Shown: positions 37,447 to 46,623, counted from the stretch's first letter. The stretch: DNA of 64,000 bases from Streptomyces agglomeratus (GCF_001746415.1 NZ_MEHJ01000002.1:558001-622000), one strand, 5' to 3'. Numbers and translations are program-made. Notes: generated from the letters alone by a model not told the origin.

Positions 37447-37812
37447 CTACGCCGCTTCCGCGCCGGCCTGGCCGAGGGCCGGGTCGTCGACGTGCTTGAG
37501 CCCCATGCGCCGGTCCACCAGAACATCCTTGCCGACCGTCGCCCAGTACGGGTGTGTTGACACCGTGATGGACAGCTCCAGCAGCTCGCGGCGCAGCCGG
37601 GTCACCGCGGCCTTCTGCTCGTCCGTGTAGCCGGGGCTGGCCGGCAGGCTCCGGGGTTCCCCGTCGCTGTAGAGCACCTTGGGCGCCGTCCACCCTTCGC
37701 TGGGTTCAACCGACCACGGCAAGGTGCGGCCCAGCTCCTCGTACTCAGCCCGTGCCTGGTGCAGGCGGGTCTGCGCGGAGTGAAGGTCTCGGGGAAAGTC
37801 GTACGTCGCCAC
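37447..37812 (-). CDS. Hypothetical protein paired with the DUF6233-like gene
   Basis: 121 residues from GTG 37812. It is mostly helical ([55 protein letters not shown]). The stop is two bases from the next start, so the pair is an operon. No function evident. Confidence 0.7.
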   Translation of the reverse strand: MATYDFPRDLHSAQTRLHQARAEYEELGRTLPWSVEPSEGWTAPKVLYSDGEPRSLPASPGYTDEQKAAVTRLRRELLELSITVSTHPYWATVGKDVLVDRRMGLKHVDDPALGQAGAEAA

Positions 37813-38075
37813 AGCCGGAATGCTACTCCTGTTCGATTTTTGATTGCCAACGGGCACGCGACGTTCAGCCCAGCCCCGCCGCTGGTCAGTGCGCGTCGGC
37901 GGATCCTGGGGTGCGGCTGGCGTGAGAACCCCGCGATGTTCCCCTGCGTCCCTCGGCTGGGCATGGCGAGATGGGCTGCCGGCCAGCTCCGGCCGCCTTG
38001 GCGACGGGCTGATATCGAGCCTCACTTCTGGATTGGCCGGAACGCACGGCGGATGCTCCGAGGCAGGCTGAGGTT

Positions 38076-38520
38076 ATGACTGAGCTTGAAGCTGAAGTCT
38101 TGGCAGGCGGATCTACCTCTCGGTGTCGAGCCCGTCTGAATCGCTGGAAGGAGCATGTGGAGCACGTCTCATCGGCAGGCCGAGCTAGGCTTCATGGCCT
38201 TCCAGGCTGGAACGGCACCTTTTATGTAGAGGGTGATAGTGATTCCGCCGTCCGCGCGGCCGCCTGGGCCATTCATGAAGCGGAGGACGCCGTGCTGCGC
38301 ATCGACGACCTTGAAGGTCCGTTCGGTGTCGTGGGCGGAGACCTGGATTCCGGGGTGCTGGAGATCAGCGGGCGCGGCGCTCTCAGAAGCGCGGGGTGGC
38401 CCATCCGCGGAGAGGCTTCGCTGGCGATCTTCATTCGTCGAGCAGGCTGCGCGGACTCCATTCCTCACCTGGGGCTGGAAGGATTTCACCAGAACGCCCA
38501 ACCTACTGCTACCACCCTGC
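38076..38520 (+). pseudogene. Possible 5' gene fragment
   Basis: From ATG 38076 the sequence is protein-like for about 130 residues (ARLNRWKEHVEHVSSAGRARLHGLPGW, GTFYVEGDSDSAVRAAAWAIHEAEDAVLRIDD). It then runs without a stop into the next genes, where another frame is clearly coding. It may be the start of a gene truncated by insertion of the toxin-antitoxin pair. Family not recognised. Confidence 0.35.
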
Positions 38521-38532
38521 TACCTTCTAGGT

Positions 38533-38796
38533 GTGAGCAGCCCGAAGAAGCAGACCCAGCTCCGGCTCGAGCCCGATGTGCTCGCTGCCGGCAAGGACGC
38601 CGCCGCCGCCCGCGGCCTCGACTTCAACCGTTACGTGGAACGCCTCATTGCCGAGGACACCACCGGCGCCCGGGCGGCTGGCATGGCCGCGGCCCAGCAC
38701 CTCATCGACCGCCATGCCCACTTCCTCGCCGACCTCGAAGCCGACCTCGACACGCAGCACGCCCCCGCCCCGAACGCCCGGAGCGCCGCTGCGTGA
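38533..38796 (+). CDS. Antitoxin of a Doc/Fic-like pair
   Basis: 87 residues from GTG 38533. A ribbon-helix-helix-like start (KKQTQLRLEPDVLAAGKDAAAARGLDFNRYVERLIAED) would bind DNA and repress the operon. The acidic/Ala-rich tail would bind the toxin. TACCTT lies a few bases upstream of the GTG, so a leaderless mRNA is possible. Its TGA overlaps the toxin GTG. Confidence 0.75.
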   Translation: MSSPKKQTQLRLEPDVLAAGKDAAAARGLDFNRYVERLIAEDTTGARAAGMAAAQHLIDRHAHFLADLEADLDTQHAPAPNARSAAA

Positions 38797-39170
38797 GCAT
38801 GGCCCTGCACGTCGACCTGTCCTGGATCCTGGAAGTCGCCGAACGCGCCGGCCAGCGCGACCCGGCGCCCGACGACCTCGGTGTCCCGCTCGCCGCCGTC
38901 GCTCGCCACCGCGCCGAACTACTCGAACAGCCCGTGTACGGCGGCCCTTACGCACGCGCCGCCGCCCTGGTCCACACCCTCGGCCGATGCCGCTGGCTCG
39001 AGGGCTCCAACCTCACCGTCGCCTGCGCTGTCGCCGTCATGTATCTCAATGCCAGCGGCATCCCCACGGACCCCACCCGCGACCAGCTCACCGCTCTCGC
39101 CCAGGAGCTCTACGACCCCCGATGTACCGCTGCCCGCATCGCTGCCCTGCTGCGCACCTGGAAGCCGTAG
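38793..39170 (+). CDS. Doc/Fic-like toxin with degenerate catalytic loop
   Basis: 125 residues from GTG 38793, translationally coupled to the antitoxin. PVYGGPYARAAALVHTLGRCRWLEGSNLTVACAVAVMYLNASGI aligns with the Doc/Fic core. The usual HPFxxGNKR loop reads RCRWLEGSNLT, so the catalytic His is replaced. Streptomyces toxins of this divergent type are known to me by annotation only. It may be inactive or use different chemistry. Confidence 0.7.
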   Translation: MSMALHVDLSWILEVAERAGQRDPAPDDLGVPLAAVARHRAELLEQPVYGGPYARAAALVHTLGRCRWLEGSNLTVACAVAVMYLNASGIPTDPTRDQLTALAQELYDPRCTAARIAALLRTWKP

Positions 39171-39293
39171 TTACGGGGCGGGGCGAGCGGGATCGAGGAC
39201 TGCTCAGGCCACACATCGATCGAGGCCTCGAGAAGCCGGCCGCTCATCGACCGGTGCCACGGCTGCCCACAAGGCAGGACCCGGACTGATGAG

Positions 39294-39310
39294 TTCTACC
39301 GGCGGTAGAA
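39294..39310. promoter_or_regulatory. Perfect palindromic operator of the PIN-type TA pair
   Basis: TTCTACCGGCGGTAGAA is a perfect 17-bp dyad nine bases before the antitoxin ATG, the expected place for antitoxin autoregulation. TAGAAT within its right arm may double as a -10 element. Confidence 0.7.
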
Positions 39311-39318
39311 TCGTCGGC

Positions 39319-39573
39319 ATGAGTAAGCCGACGAGTATCAAGACCAGCGAGAAGGTGCGCGACCGGCTGCGCGCCCTGGCCGACGAGCGCGGCACCACCA
39401 TCACGGAGCTGCTGGAGGAGCTCGCTACCCGCGAGCTCACGGCTGCCGAGCGGGAGCAGCGCGCCCTCGAGGCCGCTTCGGAGCTCGGCATCGAGTACAC
39501 CGAGCAGGTCGAACAGGCCGGCCAAGACGCCTGGGCGAAGATCCGGGCCCATCAGGGCAGCGCTGCCGCATGA
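39319..39573 (+). CDS. RHH-type antitoxin of a VapBC-like pair
   Basis: 84 residues from ATG 39319. KPTSIKTSEKVRDRLRALADERGTTITELLEELATREL is a typical ribbon-helix-helix domain, followed by a helical tail for toxin binding. It overlaps the toxin ATG by four bases. Confidence 0.8.
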   Translation: MSKPTSIKTSEKVRDRLRALADERGTTITELLEELATRELTAAEREQRALEAASELGIEYTEQVEQAGQDAWAKIRAHQGSAAA

Positions 39574-39944
39574 ATCTGACGGCCGTCCTGGACCACACCG
39601 CTTTGACCGCCCTCTATCAGGCGGACCCGTTCTTCACCGGCCTGTACATCGAAGCCTCGCGCGGCACCGGTCGCGTCCTGGTCCCGTCGCTGTCCGTCCT
39701 GGCTGCCGAGCGTCAGATTGCAGGAGCGGGCAAGCACGCGGCGTCGCTGCGCTTCTCGGAGAACGTCCCCTTCAGCACAGCGCACGCCGTCGATGCGATG
39801 GACTGGCCGAGCGTGGCCTGGCCAGTGGCCCACGCGGCAGCTATCGCCTGGCAGGCGGTCAAGGCGGGCGAGCCGCTCACGGTTCTGTCACTTGAGCCCG
39901 AGCTGTACGCGGGAACGGGCATCACCCTGCTCAATCCCACTTGA
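39570..39944 (+). CDS. PIN-domain-like toxin
   Basis: 124 residues. The VLDHTALTAL start gives the first PIN acidic residue (D8), with an E in SVLAAERQIAG and later Asp in HAVDAMDWPSV that may complete a weak acidic set. The order and coupling with an RHH antitoxin fit VapBC, in which the toxin is an RNase. The last conserved acidic residue is not obvious, so activity is uncertain. Confidence 0.65.
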   Translation: MNLTAVLDHTALTALYQADPFFTGLYIEASRGTGRVLVPSLSVLAAERQIAGAGKHAASLRFSENVPFSTAHAVDAMDWPSVAWPVAHAAAIAWQAVKAGEPLTVLSLEPELYAGTGITLLNPT

Positions 39945-39979
39945 CTGCGTCGCATCCAGCCGCCAGCGTTCGCAGGAAC

Positions 39980-40008
39980 GGCGGCCGTTTCCACTGGAAA
40001 CGGCCGCC
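39980..40008. terminator. Bidirectional hairpin terminator
   Basis: GGCGGCCGTTTCC and GGAAACGGCCGCC form a perfect 13-bp stem with a three-base loop, between the convergent toxin and STAND genes. Confidence 0.8.
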
Positions 40009-40018
40009 GACTTCATTC

Positions 40019-42700
40019 TCAGCGCGCGTTGCGCAGGTACTCGCGCCGTGCGGTGACCAGCGTGCGCCAGCGGTTGCGGGTGGGCTGCCCGCCGTCCAGC
40101 CACCGGGCCCCGGAGGCGCCGTTGAGGGAGAGGCCGGCCATGAAGTGGGCGATGTCGACGTAGTACGCGTGGTCGCCGCCTTGGGGGAGGTCGCGCAGGC
40201 GAGCGATGGCCGTGGTGAACGCGTGGTCGTTGTCGAGCACGGCGTGGTGGAAGCACATGGCGAGTTCGAGGGCGGCTGCGGCATGGGTGATGCCGGAGGT
40301 GTGGATCTCTTCTCGAAGGATTCGGGCGCGGTCCTCGAGGTCCGTCTGTGTTCCGGCGTCGCGTACGAGGGTGGCTATCTCGATGGTGTGGCCGGTCTGG
40401 CGCAGGTTGAGCCCGGTGATGAGGTGGCGGGCCAGTTCAATCTCGTCGTCGGCACGCTCTGGATTGGTGAACGCGAGGACGAAGGCGCGCTGTGCTTGGG
40501 AGGTGGCGCGTTCGCCGGCGACGCCGTGCTGTTCGGCTTCCAAGCGGGCTGCTTCGTACGCGGTGGCGGAGCGGTTCATGTCGCCGTGGGGCCACCAGAT
40601 GTCGCCCTCGACACGGTGGTGACGGCCCTCCCATCCGAGCGTGCGGGCGGTGTCGTACGCGGTGGGGAAGTCGCCGGCGAGGCGGGCGAGGTGGGCCAGG
40701 CCGCGACGGGCCGCAGGGGCGAGGCGGCCGCCGCCGTCGGCGACGAGCTGCATGTCCCGGCGCGAGGCGCCGGAGCGGCCGAGGTCGCGCTGAACCTTGG
40801 CCAAGTAGTAGACGGCCATCTCGTGCAGATCGGCGGGAAGCAGCCCGGTGCCGGTGACCGCGGCGAGCCGGTCGGCGGTGTGTTCCCGGTGCTCGTGCTG
40901 CCGCCGGGCGAGCGTGCTGAGCAGCTCGACCAGGGCGTCAGCGGCTGTCTCCATGCTGGCTGACTCCGGCCGGGTGGGTGGGGCGAGCGGCTCCCACACG
41001 GAGTCGCTCACGTAGCTCCACGCCGCCTCCGTGAGCCACCCCAGCTCGAGTCGGAAGTCGCGGGCGAGCACCAGGCCTTGGCGTAGGCAGCTGACGAGCA
41101 GCATCCGGTCCCGCCCGGTACCCGTCGTCCACTGCTCGCCGAGTGCGGCGAGGGCACGTTCGGCGGCCTGGTGCCAGTCGCGCGGGGACCAGCGGTCGTC
41201 GGCCTGGTCGTCGGCGTTGCGCACGGTGGAGCGGATCAGGCCGTGCAGGTGGTAGGGCCACAGCCCGAAGGCGCTTTCGCGGACGAAGGGCCGCTCGATC
41301 AGCCGCATCGCGGGCGCTTCGTGCAACATGCCCGCGGCCCGGGTCGCCAGAGCGAGGTCGAAGGCGTCCAGCAGGGCGACGGAGCGCAGGACGTGCCGCT
41401 CCTCGGGAGTGAGGTCGGACAGGGTCCGGGCGATCAGGGCGCCGAAGTCATGGTCGAAGTCGGCCGGGACGGGTTCGCGACCGGTCCGTCGGATCTCGAG
41501 GAAACGCATCACCGCCAGGTCGAGATAGAGCGGCAGGCCGTGGGAACGGTCGGTGATGATTTGGCGGATCTCAGCGTTGATGAGGGGTTGGCCGTCGCGG
41601 GCGAGTCGGCGGGCGAGGTAGTCGTCGCAGTCTTCGGGTGAGAAGTCCCCAACCAGTACCTGCCGCCCGCCGCTCCGCGCGGCCCCTGTCGCCGCAGTAC
41701 GGGCGGCCGGTACGACGGCGGTGGCGGCCAAACCGGGCCAGGCCGCCGGTCCGGTGTAGTCGAGCTGGCCCTGCAACGCAGGCTCGGCCCACTGCAACCG
41801 GGAGCGGCCGGTGACGATGAAGAACGCGTTGGGCATCAGCCACACCACACGCTGGATGAGGCGCTCCAGGTCACGGTGGGTCCGGTCGCCGACGTCCTCG
41901 AAGGTGTCCAGCAGGACCACCGGCGTCACGCGCTTGTCCGCCGGGAGCTGGGCCAGCTCCCACGCCAGCAGGTGCGGGTAGAAGGACAGCGCCTCCAGAT
42001 CGGGCTCGGCCTCCAGCAGATCGGCGAGCCTCGCACACCCGGAGAGCGCGCGGACAGTCTGCCGCCGATCCCGCAGCGCCCTCGTGAGGGAGCCGGCCAC
42101 CGCACCCACCGCTGTGCCAACGCTGCCCGGCAGCAGCAGCGCCTGGGCGACGTCCGCGAGAGCGGCCTGCATCTGCTGCGGCATCGCCTTACCGAACCGG
42201 CCGACCAGTCCGCCGCGGCGCAGGTACTCCTCCAGTGACTCCCCAGGGTGCTGCTGCTCCCAGTAGCGCCGTAGGGCCAGGTCGAAAGCGGGCAGCGGCC
42301 GGCCGAGTTCAGCGAGCGCGGCACGGATCGTCAGCACGAGCTGCTCGAAATCCGTGTTGGCTGAGCGGGCCAGGTCGATGCGCACGGGCAGGATCCGCTC
42401 GCCGCTCCAGGTGGGTTCCCCCCACTGGGCGGGTCGGTGCTCGGCGCCGGCTAGCGCGTTCTCGAGCTTGCGGGAGAGCGTGGTCTTGCCGATGCCGCCG
42501 ACGCCGTGGAACACGATCAGGTTGTTGCGCGGGGCTTCGAGGTCCTCGACGTCGAAGCCCCGGTCGGCGGTGTGCCGCAGGTGCTCGGCGAGCGCGGCCG
42601 CGATCAGTTCCCACTGCAGCTGGCGGTTGGTGAACGCCTCCGTCGTTGCCATGCCCCGGTCGTTGCTGCTGAACAGCGCTCGCAGATCTCGTCCCGCCAC
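40019..42700 (-). CDS. STAND ATPase with helical C-terminal half
   Basis: About 893 residues from GTG 42700; an ATG at 42733 is the alternative. Near residue 72 is Walker A FHGVGGIGKTTLSRKL and near 250 Walker B VTPVVLLDTFEDV, then an arginine sensor region (FFIVTGRSRLQW). Winged-helix (PEERHVLRSVALLDAFDLAL) and TPR-like helices fill the second half (EARTLGWEGRHH, YEAARLEAEQHGVAGERATSQAQRAF). No effector domain is visible at either end. It may signal stress or phage presence; only the STAND class is secure. Confidence 0.8.
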   Translation of the reverse strand: MAGRDLRALFSSNDRGMATTEAFTNRQLQWELIAAALAEHLRHTADRGFDVEDLEAPRNNLIVFHGVGGIGKTTLSRKLENALAGAEHRPAQWGEPTWSGERILPVRIDLARSANTDFEQLVLTIRAALAELGRPLPAFDLALRRYWEQQHPGESLEEYLRRGGLVGRFGKAMPQQMQAALADVAQALLLPGSVGTAVGAVAGSLTRALRDRRQTVRALSGCARLADLLEAEPDLEALSFYPHLLAWELAQLPADKRVTPVVLLDTFEDVGDRTHRDLERLIQRVVWLMPNAFFIVTGRSRLQWAEPALQGQLDYTGPAAWPGLAATAVVPAARTAATGAARSGGRQVLVGDFSPEDCDDYLARRLARDGQPLINAEIRQIITDRSHGLPLYLDLAVMRFLEIRRTGREPVPADFDHDFGALIARTLSDLTPEERHVLRSVALLDAFDLALATRAAGMLHEAPAMRLIERPFVRESAFGLWPYHLHGLIRSTVRNADDQADDRWSPRDWHQAAERALAALGEQWTTGTGRDRMLLVSCLRQGLVLARDFRLELGWLTEAAWSYVSDSVWEPLAPPTRPESASMETAADALVELLSTLARRQHEHREHTADRLAAVTGTGLLPADLHEMAVYYLAKVQRDLGRSGASRRDMQLVADGGGRLAPAARRGLAHLARLAGDFPTAYDTARTLGWEGRHHRVEGDIWWPHGDMNRSATAYEAARLEAEQHGVAGERATSQAQRAFVLAFTNPERADDEIELARHLITGLNLRQTGHTIEIATLVRDAGTQTDLEDRARILREEIHTSGITHAAAALELAMCFHHAVLDNDHAFTTAIARLRDLPQGGDHAYYVDIAHFMAGLSLNGASGARWLDGGQPTRNRWRTLVTARREYLRNAR

Positions 42701-42905
42701 GCCAACCCCCGCTAGATGATCAACCGGCCCCAACCTATGCCCTGCGGTGGGTCCTTGGGAGACAGCATCCCCTGACTGGACGGCGCGGCACAGGGTGGCT
42801 TCCCGCCCTTCGCGTGGCCGCCGCGTCGGCCACGCTGTCCTGGGGGAGGCGGCGGGAGGACAATGACGAGTTCCCTTTCAAGATCAAATAAGGAGGGTGG
42901 TCGCC

Positions 42906-43181
42906 GTGTCCGACCCCGATATCCCCGACTTCTCCGGCCTGGAAGGCGGTGACGAGCAGCAGGCCGCAGGCATCGTGCGGGACGTGGTGCTCTGGTACAA
43001 CACCCGGATCGCCGCCGAGCACAACGCCCCCGTGCCCGACGAGGAACGGATCGAGGAGCTCAGGCAGGCCCGGCAGGCCGCGCTAGCCGACCAAGCACAG
43101 CTGGCGACCGCCGACCCAGAGGAGGCGGCCCAGATCGCCGCCGTCTACGCCGCCCGGCTGAAGGAGCTCAACGAGTCTTGA
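42906..43181 (+). CDS. Small hypothetical protein next to the IS605-type element
   Basis: 91 residues from GTG 42906 with AGGAGGG upstream. It is acidic and helical (GIVRDVVLWYNTRIAAEHNAPVPDEERIEELRQARQAALADQAQ). Its TGA lies on the right boundary of the IS (TTGAC), so the reading frame may have been shortened by the insertion. Confidence 0.7.
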   Translation: MSDPDIPDFSGLEGGDEQQAAGIVRDVVLWYNTRIAAEHNAPVPDEERIEELRQARQAALADQAQLATADPEEAAQIAAVYAARLKELNES

Positions 43182-43330
43182 CGTGCTCCCCGCCCGAGAG
43201 GGCGGGGATTCCGGCCTGGGTCATCTGACCCTTCCGGGGGCTTCCTGCTTCAACGCGCTGTGCCGGGACTTTCGCCATGGTCTTACCGGCGCTCAGCGAG
43301 GCGTTTAGCCTGTCGGCGCGTCCCGCCGCC
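43168..43330 (-). ncRNA. Candidate omega RNA (TnpB guide scaffold)
   Basis: In IS605 elements the tnpB 3' end and right end encode the guide scaffold. Here the right-end hairpin at 43190-43209 lies in that place, and the guide would come from flanking sequence below 43178. Exact ends are inferred. Confidence 0.35.
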
Positions 43331-44427
43331 AGGATGTTGTGAGCTGCATTGATGTCGCGGTCGTGAACGGTCCCGCATTCTCCGCACGTCCACTCACGGA
43401 CGTGGAGGGGCTTGGGGCCGTCCTTGATGCTGCAGGCCGAGCAGACCTGAGAGGTCGGCTCGAAGCGTCCGATCTTGCCGAAGTGCCGGCCGTGCTTGGC
43501 GGCCTTGTATTCGAGCATGGAGACGAACGCGGACCATCCGGCGTCGTGCACGGACTTGGCGAGCCGGGTACGGCCGAGGCCGGACACTGCGAGGTCTTCC
43601 ACGTACACCGCTTGGTTGTCGCGAATGATCTTCGTGGATTCCCTGTGGTGCCAGTCTCGGCGCCGGTCCGCCACGCGGGCGTGCTGGCGTGCGACTTTAA
43701 TGCGGGCCTTGGCCCGGTTGTTCGATCCCTTGGCCTTGCGGGACAGTTCCCGCTGGAGGCGCTGGAGCTTCTTCTCAGCCCTGCGCAGGAAGCGCGGAGC
43801 AGCGATCTTTCGGCCGTCGGAGAGGACGGCGAACGCGGACAGGCCGAGGTCGATACCGGCTTCCGTCTCCAGCTCGGGCAGCGTCTCGGGGGCCATGTCC
43901 ACGACGAAGCTGACGAAGTACCGGCCCGCGCTGTCCTTGGTGACGGTCACGCTGGTGGGTGCGGCCGGGAGGGGCCTGGACCACTTCACCTTGAGATTGC
44001 CGACCTTGGCCACGTACACCGTGCCGCCCGACTGTAGGGAGAAGGCGTTGGTGTTGAGGCGGATCGACTGCCGGGTGTCCTTCTTGGACTTGTACCGGGG
44101 CGGCCCCATCGCGAGGCGCTTCCTCTTGAGGCCGTCGAAGAAGTTCTTGTAGGCGGTGTCCAGGTCCCGGAGGGACTGCTGAAGGACGACCGCCGAAACC
44201 TCCGCCAGCCATGCCCGCTCGGGGGTGTGCTTGGCCTCGGTGATGTGCGTCTTGGACAGCTCCGCCGGCTTCACGTACGGCAGCCCGGCCGCATACGCCT
44301 CCTTGCGAGTGCGCAAGCAGTCGTTCCAAACCACGCGGGCACACCCGAACGCCTGGGCCAGCGCACGGCGCTGGGCGGCGTCCGGGTAGGCCCGGTAGTT
44401 GTAGCGGAGCTGCATAGCCATGAACAT
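43168..44427 (-). CDS. tnpB: TnpB RNA-guided nuclease of IS200/IS605 family
   Basis: 419 residues. The N-terminus MQLRYNYRAYPDAAQRRALAQAFGCARVVWNDCL is the classic OrfB start. The RuvC-like catalytic residues are all present: D193 (GIDLGLSAF), E277 (VYVEDLAV) and D358 (HDRDINAAHNIL). The zinc finger is CSAC...CGEC. TnpB cuts DNA at sites matching its right-end-derived guide and helps keep the IS. The protein looks intact although its tnpA partner is broken. Confidence 0.93.
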   Translation of the reverse strand: MFMAMQLRYNYRAYPDAAQRRALAQAFGCARVVWNDCLRTRKEAYAAGLPYVKPAELSKTHITEAKHTPERAWLAEVSAVVLQQSLRDLDTAYKNFFDGLKRKRLAMGPPRYKSKKDTRQSIRLNTNAFSLQSGGTVYVAKVGNLKVKWSRPLPAAPTSVTVTKDSAGRYFVSFVVDMAPETLPELETEAGIDLGLSAFAVLSDGRKIAAPRFLRRAEKKLQRLQRELSRKAKGSNNRAKARIKVARQHARVADRRRDWHHRESTKIIRDNQAVYVEDLAVSGLGRTRLAKSVHDAGWSAFVSMLEYKAAKHGRHFGKIGRFEPTSQVCSACSIKDGPKPLHVREWTCGECGTVHDRDINAAHNILAAGRADRLNASLSAGKTMAKVPAQRVEAGSPRKGQMTQAGIPALSGGEHVKTR

Positions 44428-44745
44428 ATGTGACGAGGTACCGGCGCGGAGTGTTCAACGACGAGATGCTGAGCCGTATCGAAGAGATCATGCGGAAGGT
44501 CTGCGGCCGACTTCGAGGCGGAGCTGAAGGAGTTCAACGGCGAGAAGGATCACGTACACCTGCTGGTGCACTACCCGCCCAAGGCCGCCGTCTCCAAGTT
44601 GGTCAACTTCCTCAAGGAAGTGTCGGCCCGACGGATACGGCAGGAGTTCACCGGCCGGATCAATCGGGCCATCATGTACGGGCACCTGTGGTCGCCCTCG
44701 TACTTCGCCGCATTGTGCAGCAAAGCGCCGCTGGCGCTTTGCGTA
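43178..44745. mobile_element. IS200/IS605-family element with intact tnpB and broken tnpA
   Basis: Divergent tnpB (minus) and tnpA remnant (plus). The tnpB end carries the hairpin CCCCGCCC/GGGCGGGG (43190-43209) next to TTGAC. The tnpA end carries GCAAAGCGCC/GGCGCTTTGC (about 44718-44740). Subterminal hairpins without terminal inverted repeats are the signature of this single-strand transposition family. The outer limits are estimated. Confidence 0.75.
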
Positions 44746-44760
44746 GTACGGGTAGGGGTC
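44430..44760 (+). pseudogene. tnpA: tnpA (IS200-type Y1 transposase), truncated and frameshifted
   Basis: The fragment starts at TRYRRGVFNDEMLSRIEEIMRKVC, missing about the first 25 residues. It shifts frame near 44507 by one extra G, continues as ADFEAELKEFNGEKDHVHLLVHYPP and KLVNFLKEVSARRIRQEFTG, and ends at LWSPSYFAA before the left-end hairpin. The HVHLLVHYPP segment holds the HUH-type histidines; the catalytic Tyr region is replaced. Not functional. Confidence 0.8.
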
Positions 44761-46528
44761 CGACGTGCGGATGCGGCGAGTCGATCCGGGCCGGCTGTAC
44801 CCGCACGGGCATCAGTGGGCGGGCGAGCGCGGAGATGTCGTCCAGCTCCGCACGGTGCCGCGGCAGCGCCCTGCGAAGCGCCTGGTGGAGCCGGAGGAAC
44901 GCCCCGGCCTCCTGCTCGGTGTAGGGGCGCATCCGCTCTGCGGCCAGCGCCCACGACGCACGCCCGGCTCCGCCGGCCTCGTGGCGCAGCAGCGCCTGCC
45001 CGTCCCGCCGGATCACCGTCACGGCCGCAATCGCCGGATGCCGCTCGGCGAGCTCGACGACGTCGGCCAGCGCGCGGAAGCACTGGTCGTGCCCGGCCCT
45101 GGAGGTGAAGCGGGCATAGCCGCCGATCTGCAGGGAGCGGGCGTAGCGCAGCGCCGTCGACAGCAGGCTGTCCGCCTCCCGCACAGCCAGGACCACCAGC
45201 TCGATGCCGTAGCGGTCGGTCGCGAACGGAAGCGCGCTGGCCAGGAACTCGTCCACGCTGCCCGGCGCGCCCTCGATGAGCGCATCACCGCGCCGCAGAC
45301 GCACGTACGCCTCGGCCTCGGCAAACCACGCGCGGTAGTCAGCCCGGATCGCGGCGCCGGCGTTGCGGGGATCCTCGGTCAGCAGCCGCAGGTAGTCCGG
45401 GTGCGACGCCTTGAAGTCGTCGCCGACCAAGTGAGTCGTCCCCGGCCGCATGGCCCGCCTGACCATCCTGGCCGCCAGCAGCTTCCCCGCTCCCGGCTGG
45501 CCCAGTACGTACACGGCCCGCAGATCATCCCGGCCGACGATGTTGTTCAGGTAGGACGGTGCGATCAGCTCGTCGAAGACCCAGCGGTGCTCCTCGGCGG
45601 ACAGCCGGTGGTAGTCCACGCCCGGCGCCGTCCGGCGCGGCTGAGCGATCCGCCGGACCGGCTCGGCGAGCGCGGCGGCACGTTCGGCGTCCCGCTGGAC
45701 CGCAAGGCGCCCGTCCTCATCGGCCAGATCGCGGTGCAGGCGCTGGTCGGTACGGGCCAGGTCACGACGGAAGACTTCCGTCTCCCGGGCGCTCCACGGC
45801 CGCCTCCACTCGTACGTCACCGCTTTCTCGGCTGCGGGCCGACGCCGCCACGTCCCGTCGATGAGCTCGTTGTCGTACAGGACGGTGCCGTCTCGCCGTA
45901 CGACGGTGATGCGGTCGGCCAACTGCTCGGCCTCGATGGCCGCCAGCGTCGTCAACATCTCCTTCGCGCAGGAGTCATGGTTCTCCCACGACACGTACCG
46001 CCCGCCCGCTCTACTGACCGCCTCGGTCAGGAAGCGGTCCAGGATCCCGAGCTGGCTCAGCGCCTGCGGGGTCGCGAGCGCGACCACCTCGACCCGGGAG
46101 CCGGCCCGCCGGTACGCGGCAGCGGACGTACGGAACTCGGCGGGATCGGCCAGAGCCGACTCCACCACTGCGTCGAATCCGTGAATGCGGACGTACTCCT
46201 CGACGGCAGCCTGCCAGCGGCGCGTGTCCGGTCGGACCTTGACTCCGGCCGTGCGGACATCGACGGCCAGGAGTTCGGTGTAGTGCTGGTGCGCGGCCTT
46301 GTACAGGTCACTGCCGATCCGCACCGCGCCGCCGCGACGGTCCAGCGCCGCCTGTACGAGGTCAGCGACTTGGGTCTTCCCTGCACCGGGCTGGCCGCCG
46401 ACGATCACGACGACCGGCCGGTCCTGGCGGGCAGCTCCCTTCGTCCACGCCGGAAGGATCACCCGGGTCAGGACGTCGCGGCTTTCCTCGTCGGACAGCA
46501 TGACCGATACGACGTCCCTATCTCTCAC
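44672..46528 (-). CDS. Tandem zeta-toxin-like kinase protein, C-terminus altered by an IS
   Basis: 618 residues. Two zeta-type P-loop kinase domains follow one another: the first with GGQPGAGKTQVADLV and GSDLYKAAHQHYTELL, the second with LGQPGAGKLLAARMV and GDDFKASHPDYLRLL. The second P-loop lacks the usual Ser/Thr after Lys. Zeta toxins phosphorylate UDP-activated sugars and stop cell-wall synthesis. No epsilon-like antitoxin gene is adjacent. The last 20 residues or so read into the IS605 left end, so the original C-terminus is lost. The promoter motif at 46624-46636 faces it. Confidence 0.85.
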   Translation of the reverse strand: MRDRDVVSVMLSDEESRDVLTRVILPAWTKGAARQDRPVVVIVGGQPGAGKTQVADLVQAALDRRGGAVRIGSDLYKAAHQHYTELLAVDVRTAGVKVRPDTRRWQAAVEEYVRIHGFDAVVESALADPAEFRTSAAAYRRAGSRVEVVALATPQALSQLGILDRFLTEAVSRAGGRYVSWENHDSCAKEMLTTLAAIEAEQLADRITVVRRDGTVLYDNELIDGTWRRRPAAEKAVTYEWRRPWSARETEVFRRDLARTDQRLHRDLADEDGRLAVQRDAERAAALAEPVRRIAQPRRTAPGVDYHRLSAEEHRWVFDELIAPSYLNNIVGRDDLRAVYVLGQPGAGKLLAARMVRRAMRPGTTHLVGDDFKASHPDYLRLLTEDPRNAGAAIRADYRAWFAEAEAYVRLRRGDALIEGAPGSVDEFLASALPFATDRYGIELVVLAVREADSLLSTALRYARSLQIGGYARFTSRAGHDQCFRALADVVELAERHPAIAAVTVIRRDGQALLRHEAGGAGRASWALAAERMRPYTEQEAGAFLRLHQALRRALPRHRAELDDISALARPLMPVRVQPARIDSPHPHVGPLPVLRKAPAALCCTMRRSTRATTGART

Positions 46529-46623
46529 CGGTTCTCCTGGGCAGCCACGAGCGTGTTCCTGCAGATCTGCAAGTCGTGCTCTTCGTACGTGTCATTCGTG
46601 TGCTGGCCAGCCGCCAGAGCAAT

